64,000 nucleotides of DNA from NCBI RefSeq assembly GCF_033807715.1, contig NC_084606.1, positions 35,687,898-35,751,897 on the forward strand, read 5' to 3'. A model generated the notes under the pieces. The model was not told the DNA's origin and searched no databases. It was given only the letters and a program-made list of their open reading frames with translations. Position 1 is the stretch's first letter. Each line of letters opens with the position of its first letter. Source of the DNA: Cololabis saira. Its lineage: Eukaryota; Chordata; Actinopteri; Beloniformes; Belonidae. Shown piece by piece: positions 10,134 to 20,594 of the stretch. The position numbers and the translations under genes are program-made.

Positions 10134-10182
10134 AATTGTACTTTCATCAGTAAGTTCTTACTTCAGTTAATAAATACAATTA

Positions 10183-10750
10183 AAGGAGCTGTATGTAAGA
10201 GCAATAATAAAACGAATCATAAAATGACCCCGATATGTCAACAGACATTTAAAAATCATGTTCATTTCAAATACTTATGTCACTGACAACAGCACTCAAG
10301 CCAGGATATTCCAGTTAGGAGTTGCAGCCCTCAACTGATGTTTATGTTGTCATTTTTTGTTTTGGCCTGAAGCTCCACCCTCCACCTATCTCCCAATCAC
10401 CAAGTCAGTATTGTTTCTGAAGCTCCACCCTCCACCTATCTCCCAATCACCAAGTCAGTATTGTTTCTGAAGCTCCACCCTCCACCTATCTCCCAATCAC
10501 CAAGTCAGTATTGTTTCTGAAGCTCCACCCTCCACCTATCTCCCAATCACCAAGTCAGTATTGTTTCGGCATCCGGGTTGCCAGCTCGGCTCTAATTATC
10601 GCAGCCATGGCAGCCTACGTTCCTGCTGCATTCTGCAGCCTACCTGGCAACCTCTGGTCGGGGGGAGGAGGGGGAGGGTACACGCCGCTCAACAATATTT
10701 TGAAAGTGACTGCAGTACCAGTTTTGGCCATTTCTTACAGACGGCTCCTT
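10183..10750. mobile_element. MITE with AAGGAGC termini and TA flanks
   Basis: The ends AAGGAGCTGTATGTAAGA and TCTTACAGACGGCTCCTT are imperfect inverted repeats flanked by TA. It carries the 50-bp tandem repeat at 10368-10567. The terminal heptamer is shared with the MITEs at 12320-12661 and 62264-62605, whose interiors differ. Confidence 0.7.
10368..10567. repeat. 50-bp minisatellite, four copies
   Basis: Four virtually identical 50-bp units beginning TGAAGCTCCACCCTCC lie head to tail inside the MITE. The near-absence of divergence suggests recent expansion. Confidence 0.95.
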
Positions 10751-11003
10751 TAACATTGTGACTATACTCTTTTAGATCTAACATACTTTAAGCAGTCATG
10801 CAGACCTGAAATGCAAAAATGGATAAATATGTATATACTATAAGAAGTTGATGAGTGATAAACATTACTATGTGTAGATTGGAACTGTTTGCAAATACAT
10901 TAAAGTAAAATTTCAGTATCATCCATATCATTTCTGATTTGAAGTTTGAAAGAACTGAAATAAACAAAAGTGTAAGCTGTCATCCTCTGCTCTCACAACT
11001 CAG

Positions 11004-11207
11004 ATGTCTGGAGGGGACACGACCCTGAACACCTGTTTCTACATGGAGGAACTTACGAAAGGGGACCAGGTGTGGATGAAGCAAAAAGTTGGAGGCTGTG
11101 CCTGGGCGAACTCCTTCTCAAAAACAATCACATTCTCTGGTGTCCTGTTGGCAGGGAGGGCATATCCATGCTGGAGCCCCGCCGCTCCTGCCCTCCAGTC
11201 AGCCTGA
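11004..11207 (+). CDS. Possible terminal exon of a C1q-domain protein
   Basis: A good acceptor (CTCTGCTCTCACAACTCAG, ending at 11003) precedes a 67-codon open segment. It contains LTKGDQVWMKQKVGGCAWAN then SKTITFSGVLLAG and stops at 11205-11207. The order 'KGDxVW...G...TFSGxLL' matches the last beta-strands of the globular C1q domain (C1q/EMILIN/cerebellin/C1qTNF families), where F-S-G-x-L closes the fold. Such domains form secreted trimers. The preceding C1q strands are not recognised upstream, so the rest of the gene would lie left of, or scattered in, the element-rich region. The short tail after LLAG is unusual, and the exon could be a relic. The acceptor and motif are seen; the family is by pattern; that it is active is inference. 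Confidence 0.45.
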   Translation: MSGGDTTLNTCFYMEELTKGDQVWMKQKVGGCAWANSFSKTITFSGVLLAGRAYPCWSPAAPALQSA

Positions 11208-12319
11208 GCAGCTCAGTGTTCAGGTCGTCTGGTCGGACCGTCGTGCCAATGTGGTCTGGTGTGTCCATTATCGTACCCCTCTGCTTCTTCTTCTTTTTCT
11301 AATTTTGGTTAAAACATGACTGTGGTATTTCATTTGGGCTAAAATTATTCTCTTACAAAGTTGATAACTTGACGATTAACTTGACCTAAAAATCATGGAC
11401 ATAAATACCTTTCATTGAAGCTCGTTTGAGTCGTCTCTATGTCCTCAGTTCTGTCCACGTGAGGCCTGGACAATCAATTGATGCACAACGCACTATTATG
11501 GTCTGTGTTGTAATCTGGACAAATAGAGAGAAAGTAACACAGAGCTAGACAATAAGATATGGCAACAAAACAACAAAGTGGACTCATACAGCTGGACCTT
11601 GTGACAAAGTAATAACTCCAAAACGGTCAATTTTACACGTGGAGCATGTTTTCATTTATTGTGTGGAAAGAACTATGTAAAACAAAACACAACAATCTTA
11701 CATACAGTATAACAAAGTATATTTTGGCAAAGCCCCCAAACCTGGACACCGCAGGTTTGCTACATCTGGAGGAGATGACAGGGACACTCTGAGTCTCGAA
11801 CACAGAGGACTTTTCAGCGGTAACATGCTGCATTATAAATAATAATAAAAAAACACTCAATGTCCACAGTTGAACTAATCAAAATGCATGATTTGATTAA
11901 ATTATATTCAATAAGATTCATCTTTAACATTATAGAGTCTATTACAGTTCAAATTAAAGCTCCAGCAGCGTTGAACAGGCCCCTCACACTCATGCCCCCT
12001 CACGTGACTCCACCCATGACTCCACCCATCCAGCCTGAACAAGAAGGAAAAACCAAGAAAATGGCTGATGGTTCTGTTAGGATTTTACGAAATTGTTAAA
12101 GGTTTGAAGGGTTTTTTCTATAGAGGGAATGCATATGACATCACAGATGCGACTTCACAGCGGGTTACGCCCACTGGCAGAAATTGGAAGCGTAAACTTT
12201 CAGTTAGAGCACCTGGAAAACATCTAAAATGGGAAAGAGCTGTTGTGGGATCGACTGTACTCATAGATTTAGCAAGAAATCGGAGTTATAGTTTTACTGA
12301 CTGCCGAAAAATAAGCTTA
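11208..12319. other. No gene recognised
   Basis: AT-rich sequence with no convincing frame. About 11958-12000 resembles the AGCTGCAAGCAGCGATGAACGG repeat seen at 42336, and 12077-12123 resembles 1178-1231. Confidence 0.5.
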
Positions 12320-12661
12320 AAGGAGCTTGAGGCTCCTTTTAAGAAATGAGACTCTCTAGCACCACCCTTCACCACGACGGCCGTCGGGGGTACTGCAGCC
12401 AACAGTGAAGCCGGTACGGGAAAACGGGGAGAACGCACATGCAGCGTCATGTGACGTCACATCCGCAGGACAGCGCGGGAAATTTGGGCCCGAATTGCAG
12501 CACATTTTGCAACACACAGCCTGTTCAAGGCAAAGGAGAGATACACTAGAGGGCTCATTCTTTTGGGTTTGGAACGCTTCATCTGACATTATTACTAGAA
12601 AACTTAAAACGTATACGAATTTTTGTCATAAATTCTGCCTCAATCCGGCCTCAAGCTCCTT
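12320..12661. mobile_element. AAGGAGC-type MITE, copy A
   Basis: It begins AAGGAGCTTGAGGC and ends GGCCTCAAGCTCCTT, flanked by TA. A second, inverted copy lies at 62264-62605. Shared interior landmarks are the ACGGCCGTCG block, a TGACGTCACAT palindrome and CACTAGAGGGCTCAT. Confidence 0.8.
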
Positions 12662-12689
12662 TAAAAAATATATATATATATTTCTTTAA

Positions 12690-12800
12690 GATTTTGCCTT
12701 AAATACATATGTGCAGTGAGAGAGAGAGACAGGAAATAGGGGGAAGAGAGAAGGGGAATGACATGAAGTAATGGTCTGGCCGGCGGGAATCTAAAGGGAT
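12690..12800 (-). mobile_element. tRNA-SINE fragment
   Basis: On the minus strand this matches the pyrimidine-rich body of the SINE at 5871-6079 (CTCTCTCTCT, CCCCTATTTCC) and ends near a decayed B-box region (GATTCCCGCCGGCC). Confidence 0.55.
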
Positions 12801-12989
12801 TAAAGGTGTCATTTTGGTAGAGCAAATGTTCAGATTTTGGCTCCTGTTTGTATTGTTGTTGTTTCAATCTCTGGGAGCTGGTCAGGTTGAAAATCTATTT
12901 TTACAGAGATGGACAGTTTTTTCGCACATATGTTCAATATATGAAATAAATTGCAGTCGCATTTGAATGCAAAAGATGTGTGTGTCTGT

Positions 12990-13066
12990 GTTGGGGTCGG
13001 GGGGGCTCGAAAATTCTGTTGCGTACAAAAGGGGGGCCTGGCAAAAAAAGTTTGGGAACCACTGGC
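12990..13066. mobile_element. hAT (Charlie-like) end fragment
   Basis: The stretch ends AAAGTTTGGGAACCACTG, the complement of the CAGTGGTTC-type terminus common to many hAT elements. No matching left end was found. Confidence 0.4.
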
Positions 13067-13067
13067 T

Positions 13068-13531
13068 TAGGCTATTTACACCCGGGTGCAAGTACTGACG
13101 CGTAAGCTTTTTACACCCTGCTACCAATATCAATGTATGCTATTTGCACCCATGTATTATTAGAAAAAATTTGTTTTTTTAATTATTTATAAAAAAGAAA
13201 ATCCATCAGCTCAACAGTGATTGACAGGTATTCACACAACTTCTGATAAACGTCATTTAATCTCTTCAAAATATCTTACAATGACATAAGAGCAAAAATT
13301 GTTCATACAAAAGTGTGAGAGCAGACGTTTGTCTGGCTCTATTGTTTGACATGGTTCCAATTTTAGAGTGATGCACATGCGCATGGGCAAGTGGAAAAGC
13401 GCCTTCTGTTGCAGACACGTTGGCGCACATGTGCATGGGCAACGCATTTGTTTTCATATGTCAACAGGGTGTGAATAGCTCAGCTGGTGGGGGCTGCTAT
13501 TTGTACCCTGGTGCAAATAGTCACTCCGTAT
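13068..13531. mobile_element. Candidate inverted-repeat element
   Basis: GGCTATTTACACCCGGGTGCA at the left and the complement of TTGTACCCTGGTGCAAATAG at the right form inverted ends. Internal copies of similar 'TATTTGCACCC' motifs occur at about 13090 and 13139. No target duplication could be fixed. Confidence 0.4.
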
Positions 13532-13573
13532 AATAAACATCCCAGCTGGTATCATGATTATCGTGAATTAATG

Positions 13574-13680
13574 GTCAATTCAATTCAATTCAATTCAATT
13601 CAGTTTCATTTATATAGCGTCTATTACAACAGAAGTTGTCTCTAAGCGCTTTCCAGAGACCCAGAACATGAAGATATTGT
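13574..13680 (-). mobile_element. L2-type LINE 3' tail
   Basis: On the minus strand it reads the conserved end AGAGACAACTTCTGTTGTAA, then ATAGACGCTATATAAATGAA, then repeated GAATT. The same terminus closes the L2 copies at 22982 and 23404 and the large copy ending at 28361. Confidence 0.8.
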
Positions 13681-13722
13681 CTAATTCTAAGTCTACTTGT
13701 CTAATCACCTATCCGTGACTCT

Positions 13723-13723
13723 A

Positions 13724-13762
<39 letters not shown>

Positions 13763-13765
13763 ATC
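13723..13765. repeat. (AGTT)n microsatellite
   Basis: About ten uninterrupted TTAG units. Confidence 0.95.
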
Positions 13766-13769
13766 ATTA

Positions 13770-14160
13770 TTAAAGGTTATGGGTTCTACTTTTACAATCT
13801 AAATAACTATTATAAAAGCAGAAACAGAACTTTTCCAGTTCATCTCTCAATCCCTCGAAATCTACTTCTTCCGTGTCGGAATAGAACAGCTGGGCGAGTG
13901 CGGCATCCAATGGTCCCGGCTCCATCTTGTCACAGTCGTCATGATGCGAGTCAGCGTCGCTGCTGTTGTCTTGAACGTCCGTGACGATTTCTCCCCTCCG
14001 TAAAAGCTCGGACCACAGTTGAGGCTGATATAGCCCAGGCATCCAGATGTGGCGTATGCGCGGCGCTGCCGTCCCGTCTTGGTGAACGTGTTCCCCTTCC
14101 GCTATCCACCGCTCCCACGCAATCCCACGCTGATAGCCTTGAGTTTGAACTCTGCATTGT
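13770..14160 (-). pseudogene. pogo/Tigger-type transposase C-terminal relic, copy 1
   Basis: Minus-strand reading gives DAWAISASTVVRAFTEGRNR in one frame (14157-13951). After a shift it gives IVTDVQDNSSDADSHHDDCD then MEPGPLDAALAQLFYSDTEE and VDFEG (14042-13770). The pattern 'AW..ISxxTVxRAFxK...D.DS' followed by an acidic SDTEE tail is the C-terminal end of pogo-superfamily (DDE_1, CENP-B-like) transposases. DNA-binding and catalytic domains are absent. A second plus-strand copy lies at 26316-26605 with the same acidic tail. The parent element appears to run to about 15572, interrupted by the piggyBac-like insertion at 14177-15340. Confidence 0.75.
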
Positions 14161-14176
14161 AAACGTGTCTCTTTAA

Positions 14177-15340
14177 CCCTTTATAGGGCGAGTTACCATA
14201 TACGGTAATTTCCGTGGACATGAAAAACTACTTTCCCCACACTTCTCAGTGAGCTCTTGAAGTCATGTGAGTTAATCCTGCCAATCAGCACAGATCATGC
14301 TTTGTCACAGACAGTGTCATCATGGCTTCTGACCAATCAGCAGTGCCCTGGATAAGCGGGAACTTAATTGATTTTCAAGAAGGGGAAAATTCATTTTTGC
14401 TCCTACCTTCTTCCACACAAAAGTTCAGAAAGCTGAAACTAACCATGCTAAGTTGATGACATTCACACAGTATGTGTTTGAATGATGGTGCTAACTGATG
14501 AGATAAGTGTTGTTTGTGCAGAATTAGTGAAATCAGTGAAATGGTTAGCATGAATAATGGTGATCCCATATATGATCATACGCCCCTGTGTGGTAAAACT
14601 AGTACAAGTGACTGAGGAACCTTTTATAGACATATGCCAGATAGTAAGCCATACTTTGTGTATTTTTTTTACAAATACACCCCCTTATGGTCAAACTAGT
14701 TCAAGTGACAGTGTCCTTTTGTAAACATATGCCCGGTGCATGTAGTAAGCCATACTTCGGGTGTTTTCGTTTTACAAATAGCGCATTATAAGGTAAGACA
14801 ATATTGGATGTTGCATTGGATGTTGCCACAGATTTGTATAGCATAATATCAGTACCACCATTAATTCTAATGCTATTCTTCACTTATTGTTCTGTGGCAT
14901 GGTCAATGGCATGATCAACCTGCCTGCTGCTGGTGGAGAGAGAGGGTCAGGAGCTGATTGGACTGATTGGACGAAATATATGGATGGAGAAAAAGAGAAG
15001 CCCTATAAGTCAAGTTATACCATTTATGGAGAAAAGTTCTAATATCTCTATGAAGAGAGTATCATAAATATTATGTTGTATGTGTTTTTTGTATTTTTAT
15101 ACATATCCAATTTATGGGTACAATTTCACCCTCAATGGGCAAGTAACCATACATGGTAACTTCAGTGTTAGATACAATGTTACTCACGATGGGCAAGGAA
15201 CCATATATGGTAACTTCTTTGACCTTGATTTGCATCAAGAGTAAACAAAAAATGAAAAATACTCTGGTAGTAGCCCCCAATAACACTCTAGGGTTGAAAT
15301 TGTACATTTCCAAGTATTTCAATGAGTGCCGTATAAAGGG
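14177..15340. mobile_element. piggyBac-like non-autonomous element
   Basis: TTAA flanks both ends (14173-14176 and 15341-15344), the target of piggyBac transposases. The termini CCCTTTATAGGGC and GTATAAAGGG are inverted. Motifs of the type GTTACCATATACGGTAA recur near both ends (14190, 15137, 15190), and a 110-bp segment is duplicated (about 14577-14670 and 14690-14780). No transposase frame is present. It lies inside the pogo relic. Confidence 0.8.
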
Positions 15341-15572
15341 TTAAAGGGGGTCTTTACACAAGTGATGTGGGACTGTAATAAATTAGTTTTTTAGCGCCGT
15401 TTATAGAGCCCTTACTTCGGTGACACCGACCACTCTATCTCCCCCTGACTACAATAACAGAAATTAGCGTAATGATCATATATACGGCGCACCATATTAT
15501 AGGGCGCACTGCTGGGTTTTGAGAAAATTAAAGGCTTTTAGGTGTACCTCATAGTGCAGAAAATACGGTACC
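15341..15572 (-). mobile_element. pogo element 5' end (interrupted copy)
   Basis: On the minus strand the sequence starts at about 15572 with TACCGTATTTTCTGCACTAT and then GAGGTACACC, followed by the GCGCCCTATAATATGGTGCG block. These are typical ends of a fish pogo-like family. Together with 13770-14172 it forms one internally deleted copy. Confidence 0.6.
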
Positions 15573-17521
15573 TCGAAAAGCGCTAAAACGTATTATTAGC
15601 TTACTAGCATAGCAAACTATGCTAATAATACATAGCGTTAAAACGTATGTGGTCCAGTTAGAATCCAGATTTGGCCGCGACCCCGGACCTAATTTTACCG
15701 AGAAGCTCCCGGGGGTTGAGCCACTTTACAAGCACTGCCATTTGGGTGTGAGACCACTTGTAAAAAGTAGGGGATTGCAAAAACGTGGTGTTTTTGACGT
15801 GCTTGGCACTTGCTGTGTCAGCCAATAATGTTTAAAAATAGTTGTTAGCGTGAACTAAACTATTGTTATTCTATCTTAGATAATCATGGACTCATGGTTT
15901 TATTTTGAAAGATTGTTGCTGGAGTTCCCCTTCCTGTTTGGCTATTTACCTTTCCCCAGAGGCTGCTCCCTTCCTTGCCTGTGGCGATGAGGCTGATTGG
16001 ACCCACCTGTGGCCAATCAGCATCTCCTGGCCTATAATGGTGGATTCACACTGAAGGCGTCAAAAATCTCCTGTGGATGCTCAGGACGCCTGCATCGCTA
16101 CTTGCCAAAGTGTGTCCTGGCCTGCAGTGGGCGGGGCTTTCAAGCTGCGCTGCAGAACTGGATGGAACAAAGTGCATATAGTCTACATATATCTAAATAT
16201 AGCTGCACATCTTCAGTTTCCTATTTCACCATGGATCACACTTTGGGAAGCCTTATTTCCGCATAGATAAGAGTGAGTTTGATCCTTAACCAGGTCGGTC
16301 CTGGATCAACATCAACCATCATCGTTGGTCCCAGTGAAGCTGCAGTCTGTCTGCAGTGAACACTGACACACTGGGTCGGAGCGGATTTGGTCATATTGTT
16401 TAAACTGTGTTTTGTGATTAATAAGCACGGTTTTAAATTATTTTGTGTTGGATCGATGTAGCAAGTAAAATAGTTCAGACCATCCAGCTCCTCAACCATC
16501 AGTTACTGTTTCACATGAGAAGAGTTCAGGTACAAACGGCAGTCAAATCAGCAAAAATGTCAGTTTGCTGGAGGAAATATATCAATTCCTGATAAAATAA
16601 TATTGTTAGTGCACAGCTCTGCACATGTGTGCATGTGAATGAGTGTATGTTTGTGTGTACATGAAAGTTTGGTGTGAATCCAGGGTAAGGCCACTGCAAA
16701 CTTCAGCCTCAGTGCCGGACTATTATTGCCTCAACGCAGTGGTACACGGCTATATCTCCAGTGAATGAACGATTTTTGAAAGAAAGGCTGTTAAAGCTGG
16801 TAAAGCTACCATGGTTCTAATCCTCTTGTTTGCCTGTTTTTTCCAGTGTCTCCCTTCGGGCCTCAGATCAGCCACAATTCAGCACTCTCTCTCAACATTT
16901 GGTTTATCTCTGGACGCCGGATTTCCTTCGTCTCTGCATTGATTGCAAGAAAAAACCCGGGCTGAATGTCTGTCTGCTTTTGGGTTCAGTTCCTTCACCA
17001 TATCACAGACACAGCTGCTGCTGATGAACTGAAATGCATCGTATACTTCTGCAAAAATCACCCCAATTACTCTACTCTGATAATTTGTACATATATTTTG
17101 TGATGTTTTTACATCATAGTAGCAATTTGTGTTAAATTTGAACCCTGAAACTGATCATGCATGTTTATTCTTTCAGAATCAACAACCTGATTAAGATTGA
17201 AGTCTACCATTTGTCATTAAATATGGTAATATATTGACTGTTACTGTCTGGCCACTGGAGTAGATAAAATATCTCAGCAAGTTAAATTTTAACCGACCCA
17301 AATTGATGGTTACTCACATATGATGCTCTCAATATAAGACTTTAATACGGCTGCACGTTTGAGGTATAAAGAGAAAGCGATAATTATAGCAACTTTTAAG
17401 CTCCTGTGATGGTAGAAGACCACGATCAGTCGTAGAGGTAGTGTGTCTTCATTTAGAATCACAGACCAACTATTCATTCATGCATTGGATTTTACATAAG
17501 GATCCACGCTTACACTTACTG
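15573..17521. other. No gene recognised
   Basis: No exon-like or element-end signal could be supported. Short frames here lack splice context and recognisable motifs. Confidence 0.5.
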
Positions 17522-17635
17522 CTCCTGCATGTTTTAGTTGTTTCCCTGCATCAACAGACCTGATTCAAATCCAGTGGTCGTCATCATCAGCATGTCATCA
17601 AGGTCTACACAACTCTGGTAATGACACAGTGGCCA
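17522..17635. mobile_element. hAT MITE, left half (split copy)
   Basis: It matches the left half of the intact MITE at 37937-38160 (CATGTTTTAGTTGTTTCCCTG, CACAACTCTGGTAATGACAC). The other half resumes at about 20148-20231, so later insertions at 17636-20147 split it. Confidence 0.6.
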
Positions 17636-17926
17636 AGGTTACATGATGTTCTTTAATTCAGAATTAATTATTCCAAATTAAATAATTCCAAATTAAACTA
17701 TTTTCCTTTGAGTTTACATGGAAATAGTAATTCCGAATTGAGGTTTACAAAGAAAACACGATCGGCTTTATCCAATTCCTCTTAAGGTCTGGGAGTTGGG
17801 AAGGTTCTGATTGGATAGGGGGGCGGAAGTTACGTCTACCGGAAGTTACGTCTACTAGAAATTATGTCTACCTGAAGAAAAACAAACGTAGCCGCTTAGC
17901 CGCTACAACTTTGAAAAGCTCACAGC

Positions 17927-19035
17927 TAGGGTTGCCACCCGTCCCGTAAAATACGGAATTGTCCTTTATTTGAGAAAAAAATGTTGCGTCCCGTATTGAA
18001 CTAATACGGGACACGATTTGTACCGCATTTTCATTAACTTTTACGCCATATTCTAGTTGAATTATTGAAATAAATTAACTTTTACACCATATTCAAGTTG
18101 AATTATTGAAATAAGTTAACTTTTACACCATATTCAAGTTGAATTATTGAAATAAATTAACTTTTACACCATATTCTAGTTGAATTATTGAAATAAATTA
18201 ACTTTTACACCATATTCTAGTTGAATTATTGAAATAAATTAACTTTTACACCATATTCTAGTTGAATTATTGAAATAAATTAACTTTTACACCATATTCA
18301 AGTTGAATTATTGAAATAAATTAACTTTTACACCATATTCTAGTTGAATTATTGAAATAAATTAACTTTTACACCATATTCAAGTTGAATTATTGAAATA
18401 AATTAACTTTTACACCATATTCAAGTTGAATTATGGAAATAAATTAACTTTTACACCATATTCTAGTTGAATTATTGAAATAAATTAACTTTTACACCAT
18501 ATTCAAGTTGAATTATTGAAATAAATTAATTTTTACACCATATTCAAGTTGAATTATTGAAATAAATTAACTTTTACACCATATTCTAGTTGAATTATTG
18601 AAATAAATTAACTTTTACACCATATTCTAGTTGAATTATTGAAATAAATTAACCTTTACACCATATTCTAGTTGAATTATTGAAATAAGTTAACTTTTAC
18701 ACCATATTCTAGTTGAATTATTGAAATAAGTTAACTTTTACACCATATTCTAGTAGAATTATTGAAATAAGTTAACTTTTACACCATATTCTAGTTGAAT
18801 TATTGAAATAAATTAACGTTTACACCATATTCTAGTTGAATTATTGTCTGTCTATACAGTCATGAAAGTTCAATGCTATTAAAGGACTTTAAACTTTAAA
18901 TCAAAGCATTTAGTTTTTTCATATAAAATAAACACATTTTTATTCAGTTTAGAAGTTTTGGGGCTTTTTTTTTGGCTCCTTCGCTGCTGAAATCAGGGCG
19001 TCCCTTATTTCTATTTCTGAAAGGTGGCAACCCTA
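17927..19035. mobile_element. hAT element carrying a 41-bp minisatellite
   Basis: TAGGGTTGCCACC at the left and GGTGGCAACCCTA at the right are perfect inverted ends. They are flanked by a perfect 8-bp duplication CTCACAGC (17919-17926 and 19036-19043). Most of the interior is a tandem array. No transposase frame is present. Confidence 0.92.
18030..18848. repeat. 41-bp minisatellite, about 20 copies
   Basis: The head-to-tail unit contains TTAACTTTTACACCATATTC then AGTTGAATTATTGAAATAA. Copies differ mainly at TCTAG/TCAAG and AAATTAA/AAGTTAA. The array fills the centre of the hAT element. Confidence 0.95.
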
Positions 19036-19442
19036 CTCACAGCTGTTCCTTTAATTATTTCCAGGTCCTCCAAGCTATTTATTAAATAAATGGTCTCTGC
19101 TCTTGACCAGCGTTTACTGCGTGCTGCCATCTTGAAACTTTGTTTGGAAAACCAGCCCAGCGGATTTTATAAGCGTCATGGAGACAGACGGGCGAGGGAA
19201 CGAGCAGAAAGAAAGACCGGAATTAATTTAAAGCGGAATGAATGTTTATATGATCGCGGAATTATTCTACTCGGATTTAAAATCGGAATATTCAGCCACT
19301 TACTTCGGAATTAAGTTTAATTTAGAATGGCCATTTTCATTCAGAATTAGGTGTTTACATGGTAATTTTTACTCATTTTAAATCGGATTACATTTTAATT
19401 CTGAATTAAAGAGGATTTAAACTTCCCATGTAAACGCACTCA

Positions 19443-20147
19443 GGCCACGTTTACACATAGCCGGGTATTTACAAAAACTGATATTTCCCCCTCTACGTTT
19501 TGAAAAATATCCTCGTTTACACGAACCCGCATAAATATCTGTTAAGGTGCTATGAGCAGCCAAACCTGCAGGGGGCAGTGTAACGAGAAGATAAAGTCAT
19601 GCTAGCCAATCAGAATCCTGGAAAAAAACGTCAACAAATGACACGTGTGAAGACTGAATAATATGGTTTTGCGTTAAATCGACGGCGTAGCCTACGTACG
19701 GTGTGCGTCGCCACGTACCCTACGCCGTAGGCTCTGTGTTGGTGTAACGCGGAACCATAAATCAGCCTTGACTGCCAGTTACTTCCAAGACGGAACGAGA
19801 GTCTTTCGTTTGGAGTGACAGAGAAGTGGAGTTACTTTTAAGTGTGACTTTAGAATATAAAACAGGTAAAATACAAGAAAATATTGACGGTGGCCAAACA
19901 AATTGTAAACACAGGTCACACTCATGACGCTGGTGACGTTTCTGTTGCATAACGTGACGTTCTGAAGACTAAATCTCTGTTTCCCTCCATTTACAAGCAA
20001 ACGTGAAAACTGAGTTTTTGAAAATCTCCAAAACTCCAGAGTTTTCAGAAATTATGGTTTTTGGTGACTTTGAGCTTCGTTTTCATGTAAACGAACGGCC
20101 AAAACGCATGAAAACACCACCGTTTTTGCTCCATGTAAATGGGGCCT
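19443..20147. mobile_element. DNA element with GGCCACGTTTACA termini, copy 1
   Basis: The left end GGCCACGTTTACACATAG and the right end, the complement of GGCCCCATTTACATGGAG, are imperfect inverted repeats. A partial inverted copy is at 20595-20870. A small MITE lies inside at 19651-19770. Confidence 0.65.
19651..19770. mobile_element. Small 'GGTTCCGCGTTA' MITE, copy 1
   Basis: The 120-bp element has inverted ends around ATGGTTYYGCGTTA and TAACGCGGAACCAT and a GC-rich core with repeated TACGCCGTAGG/CCTACGTACGG blocks. It is nearly identical to 48208-48329, and a half copy is at 54049-54085. Confidence 0.8.
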
Positions 20148-20231
20148 CAGTCATGTGTATCACGGTGTGCTGAAGCAGGATAAGGGCTTAAACATGCAGG
20201 ACAGCGGCCTTCGAGGACCGGAGTCCGACAC
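20148..20231. mobile_element. hAT MITE, right half (split copy)
   Basis: It continues the element interrupted at 17635: ATCACGGTGTGCTGAAGCAG and AACATGCAGGACAG match the right half of 37937-38160. Confidence 0.6.
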
Positions 20232-20363
20232 CCCTAAGTTAGATGGTTGCCGCTTGGGTTTGACTCCTCGGTCGCTGAACCTTTACTGCATGTCTTTCCC
20301 TTTCTGTCCAATTATTCCAAACAACTTTCAATAAAGGCCACTAGAACCACAAATCTTTTTAAA
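20232..20363 (+). mobile_element. tRNA-SINE, degraded
   Basis: A B box GGTTTGACTCC at 20257-20267 fits the consensus. The ACTGCATGTCTTTCCCTTTC body and CAATAAAGGCCACTAGA end match the SINE at 5871-6079. Confidence 0.65.
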
Positions 20364-20594
20364 AACCAAAACTTGTTGGATCCGTTCGCCTTAACAAGGC
20401 TGGGAAAGGCTTGAGCAGCCCCCCCCTGACTGACGGCTCAAAAAAGTCACATGACACTGGAAGATTCATTCGGGCTCCAGGCTCTGCAGATTTTCGTGGC
20501 ATTTCATCTTTTCTGTGTTGGCAGACTGAGGGGAAACTACTTTATATATGTTAAAACAAGAAAAAACGTGTTTTTCATAATAGGTCCCTTTTAA
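20364..20594. mobile_element. Element fragment ending ATAGGTCCCTTTTAA
   Basis: The right end TTTTTCATAATAGGTCCCTT looks like a MITE terminus common in fish. A matching left end was not found. Confidence 0.35.

Larger units (their letters stand above)
17636..19440 (-). mobile_element. Harbinger-type element, copy 2
   Basis: It starts GGTTACATGATGTTC and ends CTTCCCATGTAAACGCAC, the mirror of copy 1 at 5784-6671. The decayed Myb-like start is visible near 19130 on the minus strand. A complete hAT element sits inside at 17927-19035. Confidence 0.8.
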
